DNA of 64,000 bases from Gigaspora rosea (Eukaryota; Glomeromycota; Glomeromycetes; Diversisporales; Gigasporaceae): positions 225,494 through 289,493 of the forward strand of contig QKWP01000433.1 in assembly GCA_003550325.1 (NCBI GenBank), read 5' to 3'. The notes under the pieces are model-generated. The model was not told where the DNA came from. It was given only the letters and a program-made list of their open reading frames with translations, and did no database searches. Made by a program: the position numbers and the translations under genes. Below are positions 23,132 through 35,781 of this stretch, piece by piece; the first letter of the stretch is position 1; every line of letters begins with the position of its first letter.

Positions 23132-24546
23132 GGTGCACCCCCGGATCACGTGATCAGTGGAGACGCGATTTTTTAGGGCACTCTGGATCATGTAATCGAT
23201 TTGATAAACATGTGACGGTTATATATGATTTTATCATTTAATTTTACTTGTAGTAATAGTTACATAATAATTTATATTTTATTTAATTTATGCACGGAAA
23301 AAAGTACTAGAAAACCCTAACCACTAACCAATCTAGCCCTATTCTTAAAAAAAGGACTTTCTTAACCCTAACCTTAAAAAATAAGTACCGGCACATTCAG
23401 AATAAACCCATAATAGAACCTATCGCGAATTATAATCATACTATAAACTATACTACCCTAACCCTAACCTAACCTTAAAAAAAGAACTTTCTTAGTGCTC
23501 ACACTAACCCTAACCTCAAAAAAAGGACTTTTTTAGCGCTCACACTAATACTCCTGAAATTCACAAGACCAGAATTACAAGCCACGTTCTAAATCTCAAC
23601 GATCACAATCAGCTTTTTACACCAACCACAAGACCCAAATATTTATCAACCAAAAGCGGCGAATAGAGCACCCAACATATTCTACAAATGATGACGTATA
23701 ACAGCGAAAGCGATAAAATCCAAATCTCTTTTAGCAGTACAGTAATAATACCAATTACTGAATACCACTAATGCAATAAACTCCAATAACGAAAGACACT
23801 AACGCAAAAGTATTTCACCACACCAATAATGATGATGCTGGCAACAAAGTATTTTTATGCACAAATAACCACGACATCAGCGATGAGATATTTTCGTAAT
23901 ATTGCGATAAATGATGACCTAAAAGAAAAAAATATTGGTCAACACGTAAAAATCCACGCAATGCAAGAAAAAACAAGAACAAAACAAAGAAAATGTACGC
24001 CCTAAGATACCCCAAAAACTTTAAATGCATTGCAAGCCAAGAAGCCATACTTCCCTAAATACTCCAAGGACCAGAACATAAAGCTCAAAGACACTCTTAA
24101 AAAATACCTAAAAAAAAGAAGTTAATAAACGAGTCCAAAAACAAAAATGAAAAACCAAAATATAAACTCTCCTGAAATTCCCAAGACCGAAATGCGCAAG
24201 CCAAGCCAAAGAACGAAATAGAAAGCTCCAAAGATCCAATATTATAATTGACAAAACAAAAGCGACGAAACCACACTCAAACTACAGCAATGACGCGACA
24301 AAATCCACACTTAAACTATAGCAATGTCGCAATGAAATCCACACTCAAACAACAGCATGATGTGACTCACCAGTAATTATTCCAACTAACGGCGACTAAA
24401 ACTATGATGACTCCAACAGCGATGACATTAAATATAGCCTGAAAAAAAAGAAATCTAATAAAATGAAAAAAAAAAGGTGCAGAAAAAAAGCTGATGATCA
24501 TTATCGATCATCATCTGTTTATATCCACGTGATTAGGGGGTGCACC
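23132..24546. mobile_element. 1.4-kb element with GGTGCACCCCC inverted ends
   Basis: The left end GGTGCACCCCCGGATCACGTG and the complement of the right end GGTGCACCCCCTAATCACGTG form an approximately 21-bp TIR. An extra GGTGCACCTGCACCAC palindrome precedes the left end. The interior has CCCTAACCCTAACC-type runs (about 23310-23530) and repeated words such as CTCCTGAAATTC at 23551 and 24169. No transposase ORF. A 77-codon minus-strand ORF inside looks accidental. Confidence 0.55.
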
Positions 24547-24727
24547 AAATTATAAGTTTCATAAAAAATTATAGAAATTATAAATCTATGATTTTCTGAT
24601 TTCATAAAATTTACTTTATGTGCAACATAAATATTATGTAATAACTTTAAGCAAGAATTATCATTTTATTATATTTTTATTATATTACAAGTGTTTTGGG
24701 GGTACTGCTGGTGCCCTTTTCGCTATG

Positions 24728-24797
24728 TTCCATCTATCTATCATGATAAATCCTATACTAACTTCCATCTATCTATCATGCTAAATCCTATACTAAC
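24728..24797. repeat. Two direct copies of a 35-bp unit
   Basis: TTCCATCTATCTATCATGAT followed by AAATCCTATACTAAC is repeated head to tail with one change, at the edge of the following satellite-like block. Confidence 0.6.
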
Positions 24798-24854
24798 TAT
24801 TATACTACGACCCATACTATTTGCATGCCCCATACTAATTACTATGTTACTAAC

Positions 24855-26060
24855 TATCTTGTCACATCCCGAACTATCATGATTTTACTATCATGATACG
24901 TTCGTTATCGTGCGAAACATTTGTACTATATCAAAAAAAAGAAAAAATACTATCATATTACTTAGTGATATGCCGCGTATAGTACTATACGTACTGTATA
25001 TACAGTATGCTAAAATTTTTGCTGATTACTTGTTTTAGCAAATCGATGCTATTAAAGAACTATATGTACTGTACACTAAAATTTTTCAGGTATCATATAA
25101 ATAGCACATCACTAGTGTTACTAATGTTTTGAACTATCATGCATGCCATACTAACCCATCTTACTAACTATTTTGCTACGTCCCGAACTATCATGCCTTT
25201 ACTATCGTATGTTTGTTATTGTGCTATGCCCGTTTGTTCTAAAAAAAAAGAAACGTTAGTACTATACATTAAAAAAAAATATATATTACCATTTTACTAA
25301 TGTCCTGAACTTTCATGCCTCTACTATCGTGCTATGTTCTGTTTTACAGAAAAAAAGAAACATTAGCACTGTATAAAAAAAAAACAAAAAAATAGTACTA
25401 TGCTAACTATTTTGTTATGTCCCGAAGCATCATATTCCTACTATTATGCTATATTAGTTATCGTGCGAAATGTTAGTACTGTAATAAAAAAAATATATAT
25501 ATATATTATCGTGCTATTAACATCCCAAATTAACATATCATACTACATTTGTACTACATTTTGTTCTAAAGAAAAAAAGAAATATTATTACTGTATATAA
25601 AAAAAACTAATGTGCTACTAACTATCTTGCTATGTTTCGAACTATCATGCGTTAACTATCGTATATTCATTATTGCGCTATGTTCTGTTCTAAAGAAAAA
25701 AAGAAACATTAGTATTGTATATATATATATAAAAAATATATATATTACCGTATTACTAACATCTCCGAACTATCATGCTTATATTATCATGCTATGTTTG
25801 TATTGTGTTATGTTTCATTCTAAAGAAAAAAACGGTAATATTGTATATAAAAAAATACTATCGTGTGCTATCTTGCTATGCCCCTAACTATTATGCTTGC
25901 TATATTTGTTATCATGTGAAAAGTTAGTATTGCATTATAAAAAGTGAAAAGAAAAAATAAAAAATAAAAAATACTATTGTGCTACTAACTATCTTGCTAG
26001 TCCCAAACTATCATGCTTCTACTATCATTTGTTTGTTATCTGTATCACAGTTAATATAAT
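24855..26060. repeat. Degenerate satellite, unit about 115 bp
   Basis: The phrases TGCTATGTCCCGAACTATCATGC, GTTCTAAAGAAAAAAAGAAAC and ATTAGTACTGTATATAAAA recur about every 105-129 bases. Units are visible near 25184, 25308, 25420, 25525, 25637, 25766, 25878 and 26003. Peptides read from it are artefacts of the repeat. Confidence 0.7.
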
Positions 26061-26797
26061 TTCAAAGATACAAAGTGCGCATAAGAATGAAGCAATTTTC
26101 TAAATCTAAAAGATGCAAAGTGTACATAAAGAACTAAAGTCAATTTTTAAAAGATAATCGAGAGAACTGATTATTAATAGATAAATTATGAATTTATTAC
26201 AACATTACACATTAACATGCAAATAATTAAATGTCACAATAATTAAAAATTAAAAAGTAACTGATCGTCATTTTTAACACATCAAAATGTTTTCTCCATG
26301 CCCTAATCATGTTTTCATGAACTTAAAATTAAAATACTATATAGTAATATATTATATTTATATAAATATATGCAGTAAAAATTAAATAATATAGATATAA
26401 GGGCCATTAACGCTAACGTTTATTTGTCATAATCATTGCAAATTTCGACATGTGATCGTGACCATTTATGCTATCCATTTTTCGCACGTGCAAAATAATT
26501 GGTAAAAATGTACTAGACAATTGTAATACTTCAATTCACACAAACGAAATGATTGGTAAAAATGTAATGGACACACGTGATAAGATGACAATTTTATAAT
26601 AAGAGGATATATCATATGATATAATAATATTATGTAATATAATACTCGTATTTGCATGCAATAACGCACAGAAGTAAAATTACGAATTTTAGCCTAAATT
26701 AAGCCTAATTTAGGCCAAGACTCAAAATAATGCCCTGGCCTGCTATTACGTGCAAATGGTTGATGCTTGATTCCCCGAATGTTAGTTCCTGCTAGTC

Positions 26798-27369
26798 ATT
26801 TTTCTGATACTATATCCCCAACAGAATGTTTCATCTACAGCATTTTTTGTTGACAGAATTTTTCCTTGACATACCATGTTTTTGACTTCCTCTTTTCTTA
26901 ACAGGACATATTTTCTAAAAGACATTTTATAATGACATATTTCAAAAAGAATATTTTTCCAATATGACATGTTTCTAACATCTTTTTCTGACAAGTCTTT
27001 CACTGCTATTAGAAATATAATTATTGAATAGAGTGATATATTAGTGTTTATCACATCACATAATTAAGCATTAGAGTTAGCTAATAGTATAATTTAGGCT
27101 GAGTTGATAGTGCTAGTAAACAAATGACATAGTTGTATGATTTCACGTAATGCAATGATCACTGGGTTTATCATTCTTGTTGAAAAAAGTGTATTTAATA
27201 AAACTTAGTATCAGAGAAAAGTCAAGTTAGAAATATGTCATATCAGATAAATGTCTTGTTGAAAATATGAGATATAAAGGAAAGAGGATATCGAAAACAT
27301 AGTATATCGAGGAAAGATTCTGTCAACAAAAAGTGCTCCATTCTGTCAGGGATATAGTATTGGAAAAAT
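26798..27369. mobile_element. 572-bp fold-back element
   Basis: ATTTTTCTGATACTATATCC at the left is matched by the complement of GGATATAGTATTGGAAAAAT at the right, and GTTGACAGAAT/ATTCTGTCAAC follow in order. Each arm carries loose copies of a GACATATTTYTNA word about every 20-25 bases. A 90-codon minus-strand ORF in the left arm is made of this word and is not treated as a gene. Confidence 0.6.
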
Positions 27370-28215
27370 AAGCTAAAAGAAACTACTATATGTGTCCAAA
27401 ATTAAGCTACTGTTTTTGGCCAAAAAATTATATGAAAAATCGTAAAGTAGCTTATTTCCGAAATATAGCATTTTTTAAAAAAATTAAAAAATGTACTAAT
27501 AAAAAGTTATCCAAATGATACCAAATTTTTAATATAGGTGTATTTTGATGCGCTAAACAACTTTACTTAATTGACTTTTTGAAGTTTACGTAGTAGAAAA
27601 AAGTTTTATATGTAGCAACTGCTGACGAATTTTTTAAGATTTTTAAAAAAATCAGAGTGTAGCTTATTTTAGATAGTAGCTTATTTTCAGACATATATGG
27701 TAACTTTTAAAAAATCATATCATAATCCACGCAAATATGGTATACTATACTAGATGTGAGAAAAAAAAGTATTTGAATTGGTTAAAAGCAATTTAATTCT
27801 ATTAAAAAACTTTCTTTTTACATTTGTATATATGTTTTACTTTATATATATACTTATACTTTCTGAGGTTTTTTAGAATTTTGGTTTTTTTCTTCTGATT
27901 TTTTGCTAGTATGATTAATTTATAATTTGTAATCGTAAAAGACAGTAACAAAAAATCATAATAAAAGAATTTGTTATGTCTTTGCATCAGTTCAATTATG
28001 TAACATAATGTGTAAAATTTTTTTTGTTCTTGTGTAAATAAATAAAAATAAAAAAGTAGATATTGTATTGTAAATTCTTTACATATAGTATCACAAAAAC
28101 TAAACTAAAAAAAGAAAAATATGTTTTGCTGATCATAGCTTATGGCTTAGATATGATATGGATACTATGCCTAATGTGTGCCTGTTTAAATAAATAAAAA
28201 ATAATAAATAAATAA

Positions 28216-28246
<31 letters not shown>

Positions 28247-28412
28247 AATCAACATCATTAGAATCCACTTTTTTTTGAGTATTTGAAAAAAAATTGAAAG
28301 ATACTATTACTGTACTTTGCAATGTAACTGACTATGATTACATTTTGCCAAAAATATGCATTACTATTGCTCAATCATATGACTTTATTTGGATGAAGAA
28401 AAACATATAGGA
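27370..28412. other. AT-rich noncoding stretch
   Basis: No gene supported. TAAGCTACT/AGTAGCTTA words at both ends of 27370-27700 suggest an old inverted repeat, resembling words at 52945-53640. Low-complexity TAAATAAATAA runs are at about 28190-28250. Confidence 0.3.
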
Positions 28413-28552
28413 CAGAGTTGGCAATAGAGCCAATAGAGTTCAATGGTTGTGCGAATGGAGCTCAAAAACTAGCATTCATTGACTCCATTCAGAGCTCAAT
28501 TAGCTCTATTCATAGCTCCATTGGGCTCCATTAAGCTCCATTGCCAACCCTG
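28413..28552. mobile_element. 140-bp MITE with CAGRGTTGGCAAT ends
   Basis: CAGAGTTGGCAATAGAGC and the complement of the right end, CAGGGTTGGCAATGGAGC, are inverted termini. The interior is AGCTCCATTGGGCTC words in both orientations. The terminal CAG and word-repeat interior fit hAT-type MITEs, but the flanking 8 bp match only in part. Confidence 0.55.
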
Positions 28553-28768
28553 ATATGAAGGTACTATTTACTATCAATTACAAGCACTGTATCATTATAT
28601 CAAAATATTAAAATTTCAAGGAATATTCTATCCAAAACTGACTATCCGCCTTATAATCAATTGCATCTTTGCATGTGAATACTACCAAGAAGAATTTATA
28701 TAGCTGTAATAAGAATCAGTTATTAGTGTTATGTTGCAGTATGAGTATTGTTACTTACCCATAGATCT

Positions 28769-29106
28769 TGCAGCTATAGAACCTAATCACAGCATGAGGT
28801 TCTTGTACTGCTATTGCAGCCACAAAGACTAATTACAATCTGAGGTTCTTGCACTGCTATTGCAGCCACAGAGCCTAATCACAACCTGAGGTTCTTGACT
28901 GCTATTGCAGCCATGGAGCCTAATCACAGCATGAGATCCTTATACTGCTATTGTAGCTGTGGAGCCCAATTACAACAAGAGGTCCTTGCACTGCTATTTT
29001 AGCTGTGAAGTCTAATCAAAACATGAGGTTCTTGTACTACTATTGCAGCTGCGAAGCACAATATGAGGTCCTTGCACTCTATTGTGGCTGCGGAGCCTAA
29101 TCATTA
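28769..29106. repeat. 46-bp satellite, block 1
   Basis: Seven head-to-tail units of a 46-bp consensus of the form CTGCTATTGCAGCCACAGAG / CCTAATCACAACATGAGGTT / CTTGCA. Several units are exactly 46 bp; later ones have small deletions. Not coding in any frame over the block. Confidence 0.85.
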
Positions 29107-29539
29107 AATATGCGATATCACCATATTATTTTGCTTTGTTAACCTTTTATATTATAACAACTGACCCTTTTACTATTGGTCTATTTACTTCTATCTATAA
29201 TCAGTTAGAGCTTTAAATTGGTACTATTATCTATATTGTTTTATTACTCTTCCAATTTAACTATTACAATAGATTCAATAAATTCACATAATAATGCAGA
29301 CAGTGCATTATTTTGAGTACTTGTACATAATTTGTAACATATATATATATAATATTTCAGATCAATATAGCCAATATTTATGGTAATAGACTCTTAGAGA
29401 ATGCATTATTTTGGGATACACATGGGCATTATTTTGAGTCAAATAGATAATTTTTTAAAAAGTGCCAATTTTGAAAAAATTCACATATGTGCTATTATAT
29501 GCAATATAGTATAATAAAAATTCTAAAGAATCCTTGTAC

Positions 29540-30620
29540 TATCTCCTTAGCTGCAGAGCCTAATTTACAACATAAGGTCCTTGCAATGCTATTGCTATCA
29601 TAAAGCCTAATTGCAATATAAGATACTCATACTACTAATTACTAAATACAAAACTCTTATGCTGCTATCGCAGCCACAAAGCCTAATCAAAATTATGAGG
29701 ATTTTGTCTAACAACTAATTGCACTGTTATTGCCTAATCATTAATATAAGGTTCTTGCACTGTTATTGCAACTGTGGAGCCTAATTACACATGAGATCTT
29801 TGCACTGCTTATTGCAGCTGCAGTAACTAGTTATCAACTTGAGGTCCTTGCCTAATTATCAGCAAAATGCTATTGACCTAATTGTCAACATGAGGCCCTG
29901 CTACTGTAAATACAATATAAGATTCTTGCAATGCTATTACAGCCACAAAGCCTAATCATCAAATATAAGTTCCTTGCACTGCTATTGTAGCCATAGTGCC
30001 AAATTAAGTTATAAATTTCTTGTACTACTAATCACAAATGTGAGGCCCTTGTAATGCTATTGTAGCCACAAACCTAATTAAACATTATAGAAATAACCAA
30101 ATGATAAATTCTGCACTACTATTGCATAATCTCAAATAAAGTTCTTGCATTATTACTTTAGCCACAGAATCTAATTGCTATATGGTGTTCTTGCACTGCT
30201 ATTGCAGCCACAGAACCTAATATTTAAACATGAGATCTTTGCACTGTTATTATAGCTGCAGTGCCTAATTGACTTATAAGATTCTTTCTAATGACTATCT
30301 TTGCATTGCTATAGCTGCAGAACCTAATTATTAAATATAAGTCTTGCACTATTATTGTAACTACAGAGTTTAATCTCTAGCATAAGACCCTTGCTCAGAC
30401 ATGAGCCTTGTACTACTATTGTAACTGCAGAGCCTAATCACCAACATGAGGTCTAGCACTGCTATCACAGCTATGAAGCTTAATCTTAACATAAGGTTCT
30501 TGTCTGCTATCATAGCTATGATGTTTAGATACTAACATAAAGCTATCACAGCCAAATGCCTAATTATCAAACATAAGTCTTGCACTACTATTATAGCTGT
30601 GATGCCCAATTGTCAACATG
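29540..30620. repeat. 46-bp satellite, block 2 (more diverged)
   Basis: The same unit as block 1 continues for about 20 degenerate copies. GCACTGCTATTGCAGC and CCTAAT...ATGAGGT words alternate, with many small indels. An AT-rich gap of about 430 bases with no units separates the two blocks. Confidence 0.7.
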
Positions 30621-32357
30621 AATGAGCTATCAAGCAAAGAGTGGATAGGGTTGAACGATAGAGCCAGCCTTCTCTACAAGGTAAAAAGAAAGATAGCCTT
30701 TTCTACTAACTAATAGCTTTTAAATATCCTTGAAACATCCTTGCCTATTATAGTAACTCATATTTTTACAATCATATATCATCAAAATATTGATCAGGAA
30801 ATACTTGCATTAAACAAGATACAACAAGAACTATACAATCAAAATAACAAATTGAACATATGATCTGGTCAAGTTATCTGATTTCACAATAATAATTTCC
30901 CTGTTACTGTTAGCTTTTTATATTGTTAATGCTTCAAGTTTTATGAACTTCTGAAGCTTAAATGTACCCTTAGAAATCTTTTAAAAGTGTTTTATTCTGT
31001 TAATGCAACCCAAAAATTGCAATCTAACTCAATATTAACCACATACTATAATAATAGCTAGTAAGTTCTGTGATTAAACTTTTGCTATAACTTATATGAT
31101 AATCCAATACTAACTCAATTTTATCTGCTGTTGTATCAAATTAGAAAGTAAGCTTTATTAACAGAATTTTACAGTAGTATATAGTAGAAAATTATATACC
31201 CTCAACTTGTATGTAACTCATTAGTGAATAAGTTTTGTAACAGAATTAATTCTTTATATCAAATAGTAAAGCATTATAATTTTAATGCAACTAGCTCAAC
31301 CTTAAACAAATACTGGTCAACTGGAATAATGAGTAACCATATTTACATAAAATCATAAAAATTCCAATACTAATTCGATTTTAACTTCTGCATTAGCAAA
31401 TAAATTCTGTAACTAAATTCTTTATAGTAAACTATAATAGAAATTATGATAATTTTAATGCAACTAACTTACTCTTAATCATATCTGAATAGTAAGTAAG
31501 TTCTGCAACAGAATTTTTTACAGAAACTCATGATAAATTATAACAATTCCAATACTAACACAACATTAACTACTAGTGTATACTGCATTAGTAAATTTAA
31601 TACTAGGATTCTTCACCTTATTTATTCTTTGTTTGCTTATTCCTTTTTTCAATTTATTAGCATTATAATCTATTATTATTATCCGTTTTAAAAAAAATAA
31701 ACAAACCACAAATCTTAATAAACCTGTACCCATTAACCATATTTACAACTGATTATTTACAAAAATAATTCAATTATTTTTATATTTATTTTTAGCATAT
31801 TATTAAAAATAAAGCTTACTCTCATTTTGAGCAATAAGAACAGTTAATATAAACAAATTTACAAAAGATAAAATTATTTCCCTTTAAATAGTATTTATAC
31901 TCTTATAAGTTCCTTCTTGCTAGTCTACAAATCATCACTGTATAGTACTAATAGAATTCTGTAAATGTGTTACATATTAAGTTAAGTGCCATTTAAAAAT
32001 TGCAAGTGGGCGACGAAGTTGCCCGCTACATGTACATTGCTAGTTAATAGTATTAAATTGGTGTTATGCTTCAAACAATAATGTTTAACAAAGGGAATAT
32101 ATATTAATTTTTCATATTATTAAATTTACTATATTTATTAATAAATTATCATATTTTCTTCCAGTATTACTATCAGATGAGAGAGCAACAGACAACCACC
32201 AATATAGCACAGGACAGTAAGCTGAGGTTGTAAGTCAGAAAGGTTCTAAATGGATGTTGGGTTTAGATGAATTCTAATTAAAAGATGGAGGCGGGTTTTA
32301 TTATAATAGCAAAAATAAACATATCAATTAATCAATCAATCATGAATCACTCAGTTT
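30621..32357. other. AT-rich noncoding stretch
   Basis: No supported gene. Vague recurrences of GTAACAGAATT and CAATACTAACTC words between about 31000 and 31600 hint at an old tandem repeat, too decayed to define. Confidence 0.3.
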
Positions 32358-33948
32358 TAATGATGCCAGATGCAATTATTTTCGCAATAACAAAAGGTTT
32401 TGTCAAATTTGCGTCTGACAAAACCCCTTGACGATTGACAAAACCCTTGATACTTGATGAACTCTTGGCGATTAATGAAACCTTGACAATTGACGAAACT
32501 CTTGACGATTGACAAAACTCCTAATGCAACCCTTGGCTATTGATAAAACTAACCCTAGCTCTCCAATATAAAAAAATTGTTCACAACCTGTAACTTTAAC
32601 TGATTGAATTTTAAAATCAGGTGTAATGTAAAAATTTTTTACAAAAAAACAGATAGCTCTAAATTTTTATTAGGAAACTTTCTACTGCATCCTAATTAAA
32701 ATTTTCTCTTGTGAAATTTTACTAATAGTCACAATAGCTACTATATTTTTTTAACCCTAACTCTAATTATAACGTGGTTTTCTTAGCCTTAATTTCACAC
32801 GTATTTTTACTTAGAAAACAAAATACATTTGTTTTGATTATCACATTACACTTGATCCTAAATTTTAATTGGCCAAATTTACAGAATTACAGAGTGATCA
32901 ATTTTTTGTGAGAGTGCTACCTAAGATGATGAAGCTCATGAAGAAACCCTTGTCAATTGAAAAAGCTTTTACATTAAATCTAAACAGATTATTTTTTATT
33001 GCTAGCATTTCACTAGCAATAGCGGAGCATAGGATCAACTCATACAGGAGAGTCACCAAATTCCGGGTCACCAAATTCCGGGTCACCAAATTCCAGGTCA
33101 GGAAATATCAGAGTGCATCAGAACCATGGTCGTCTGGATCAGAATTGATTGATTTTGCCCCAAGATCATAAAAAATTTTACTAATGAAATCATATCCATT
33201 TATTAAGTAATTTGCTGAACAGCTAAGGCTAAACGCCATCCAATTTTGGTGTTCTTACTGTAAAATTCGCGTAGGATCGATTGTCCGAACATATGATTTT
33301 TTGAACTATCAATAATAGCACTAATGCTATGAACATCTGTTATTTCATTTGCAGACTAAAACCATACCCTCAAGTATCCTTAATTCGTACTGAGCTTTTA
33401 ATTCACTCGCTGAGAGGTTCAAACACTCACCGAGAGTTTATAACCCTCGTTGAGGGTACCAGCAGGGTACCCTCATTGAGGATTAAAATCATCCAACTAT
33501 GCCACAAACTATGCCAAAATAAGAAATACATAAAATAATACACAATAATAAAATACTATGACACTGCCAATTCGTAGAACACCTATTGGGTTGCAAATCA
33601 TCAGGCAATGTCGGATCGATGTCAAAAAGATAGAAACTGAGAAGATATAATAATGAACAAAAAATTAACTTTACATGGACTAATTTATTTCTTTATGAAA
33701 GAAAATGAATAATAGTCTTATGCTTTATCAAAATCATCATAGGTTTTGTTATTTATTATTGGTTTCGTCATGTGTCATAGGTTCATACGTCATGTGTTTC
33801 GTCATGCGTTGTGGGTTTCGTCATGCATCATGGGTTTCATCATGCGCATGGGTTTCGTCATTCGTCAATTCGTCAATTTGAAGTTGCCTGACGAATAGTT
33901 TCGTCATGCGTCAATGACGCAGGTTGCGTCATGCGTCAGGCATCATTA
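32358..33948. mobile_element. 1.6-kb element with TAATGATGCC ends and TGACGAAA subterminal arrays
   Basis: The left end TAATGATGCC is followed by GCGTCTGACAAAACC and several CTTGACGATTGACAAAAC words. The right end mirrors this with TTTCGTCATGCGTCA words and GGCATCATTA. Related ends occur at 18975-19135 and 38259-38400. A 100-codon plus-strand ORF (32869-33171) lies inside and ends in a GGTCACCAAATTCCG tandem repeat. It has no recognisable domain and may be a chance or relict frame. Confidence 0.6.
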
Positions 33949-34230
33949 CTCAGATCATGATAAAAATAACTAAAACAATAAATCAAGTAATTCAAATATA
34001 TAAATATCAAATTAACTAATCATTCAATACAATATAATAGGAATTCACTCTTAAGACTTTATTATAAAGGAAGAATAACTCAGATAAGCCTAACGAAACT
34101 ACAAGGCAAATACATTGGACTTATATACATGTTTGATATGTATAAATTATTTATACTAGTCAATTGTCAGTTTAAACTTCCTTCCGTTCATACTCATTTA
34201 ATGATTGGTACCGTAATTCAAATTGTGATA

Positions 34231-34420
34231 TGTAGTATGTAGTAATTATTTACTACAAAAAGTAGTAATTGTAGTAATATTTACTACATCATGTAGTAAT
34301 TATTATTGCATGTAGTAAACATTATTACATGTAGTAATATATACTATATGTAGTAATTATTATTACATGTAGTAAATATTATTACATGTAGTAATATATA
34401 CTATATGTAGTAATTATTTT
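34231..34420. repeat. TACTACATGTAGTA palindromic repeats, block 1
   Basis: GTAGTAATTATTACTACATG-type words repeat in both orientations; most units are self-complementary. A more regular array follows at 34915. Confidence 0.6.
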
Positions 34421-34914
34421 TATATATAACGATACTTTATTTAATGTGCAATTGACTAATTCAAATATTATTTGATGATTACAGCTACAGACTACATTAG
34501 TAGTAAATGTAATCGAACCTTTGAACCTGGAGTTATATGACATTAAATAAACAATTGATTATAGGGATATATTAGTTAGATTAGTAAAGTTTATACATAC
34601 AGAGTTTATTAGAGTTAGCAATCAAACCTAAAATAATATAGTTGGGTAATAAGGTATATCAGTTAGCTCAGTAGAGTTTTATGCATGCAAAGAATTATTT
34701 GCAATATTTATAATTATCAGTATGCATTGGTATATAATAGTAAAAATCACATACGTATAAGTATAAATATAGGAATAAAGAAATAAGTTAAAATAAGTTT
34801 TTTTTGCAAGTTAATATAAATAAACCTCATTGTTGTTGGTAACTGCAAGTTGTGTTTAAAAGTGTGAGTTGTGATTGAAGGTGTAAATTGTAAAGAAATA
34901 AAAGTTGAAGTTAA

Positions 34915-35335
34915 TGTAGTAAATAATATTATATTATTACATATTATTATATATAGCAATAATGTTACATTACTACATAATTACTACATATAAATAACTA
35001 ATATTATATTGCTACATATTACTACATGTAGTAATAATACTACATTACTACATAATTACTACATATAAATAACTAATACATATTACTACACGTAGTAATA
35101 ATACTACATTACTACATAATTACTATATATAAATAACTAATACATATTACTACATGTAGTAATAATACTATATTACTACATAATTACTACATATAAATAA
35201 CTAATATTAAATTACTACATATTACTACATATAGTAATAATGCTACATTACTACATAATTACTACATATAAATAACTAATATCATATTACTACATATTAC
35301 TACATGTAGTAAATAAAACTACATAGCTACATAAT
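34915..35335. repeat. TACTACATGTAGTA array with 64/75-bp period, block 2
   Basis: ATATAAATAACTAATA occurs at about 34991, 35066, 35130, 35194 and 35269, giving steps of 75, 64, 64 and 75. The long units carry 11 extra bases. Each unit contains ACTACATGTAGTAATAATAC, a palindromic core. Confidence 0.7.
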
Positions 35336-35530
35336 TATTACAATTAAGGTTTAAAAAATGGTATGTAAGAATATATGTAGTAAATATAATTGTAGTAAAT
35401 GGCTATTTACGGCGCCATTCACTAAGTTTAAGAGGTACAATTGAAAGGTTTAAGGATGATCGAATGTAACTGATCGGTCAAATCAAGCAGGGGCAGTTAA
35501 AAATTTTAAGTTACAGGGTAGTATTACGAC

Positions 35531-35781
35531 CCTATGAAAAAATATTTTCGGAAAACATGGAAGCTGAACACGGGAACGTACGTAAAAATATGTAAAAAAA
35601 TACGTAAAATGTACATTTTCCGTGTTTTTGGACAGGAAAACAAACTGTATTTTCCGTGTTTCAAAATACAGTGTATTTTCCTGTTCAAAAACACGGAAAG
35701 TGTACATTTTACGTATTTTTTACATATTTGTATGTTTCCGTGTTCAGATTCCATGTTTTTCCGAAATTTTTTTTTCATAGG
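35531..35781. repeat. 251-bp near-perfect fold-back element
   Basis: CCCTATGAAAAAATATTTTC at the left and its complement ending TTTTCATAGGG at the right enclose a hairpin with its centre near 35660. Both arms contain ACACGGAAA and TACGTAAAATGTACATTTTC words. CGA lies on both sides. ORFs on both strands here are mirror-image artefacts of the palindrome. Confidence 0.75.

Noticed and set aside
23310..23530. Possible telomere or chromosome end
   Set aside because: CCCTAA words are short, interrupted and followed by more than 40 kb of sequence; they lie inside a TIR element.
25400..25887. ORFs of 66 and 91 codons
   Set aside because: They follow the about 115-bp satellite, with hydrophobic peptide repeats that mirror the DNA period.
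26782..27054. 90-codon minus-strand ORF
   Set aside because: Lies in one arm of a fold-back element and repeats the GACATATTT word.
32869..33171. 100-codon plus-strand ORF as a host gene
   Set aside because: Inside a TIR element, ends in a 17-bp tandem repeat, and no domain is recognisable; kept only as a note under the element.
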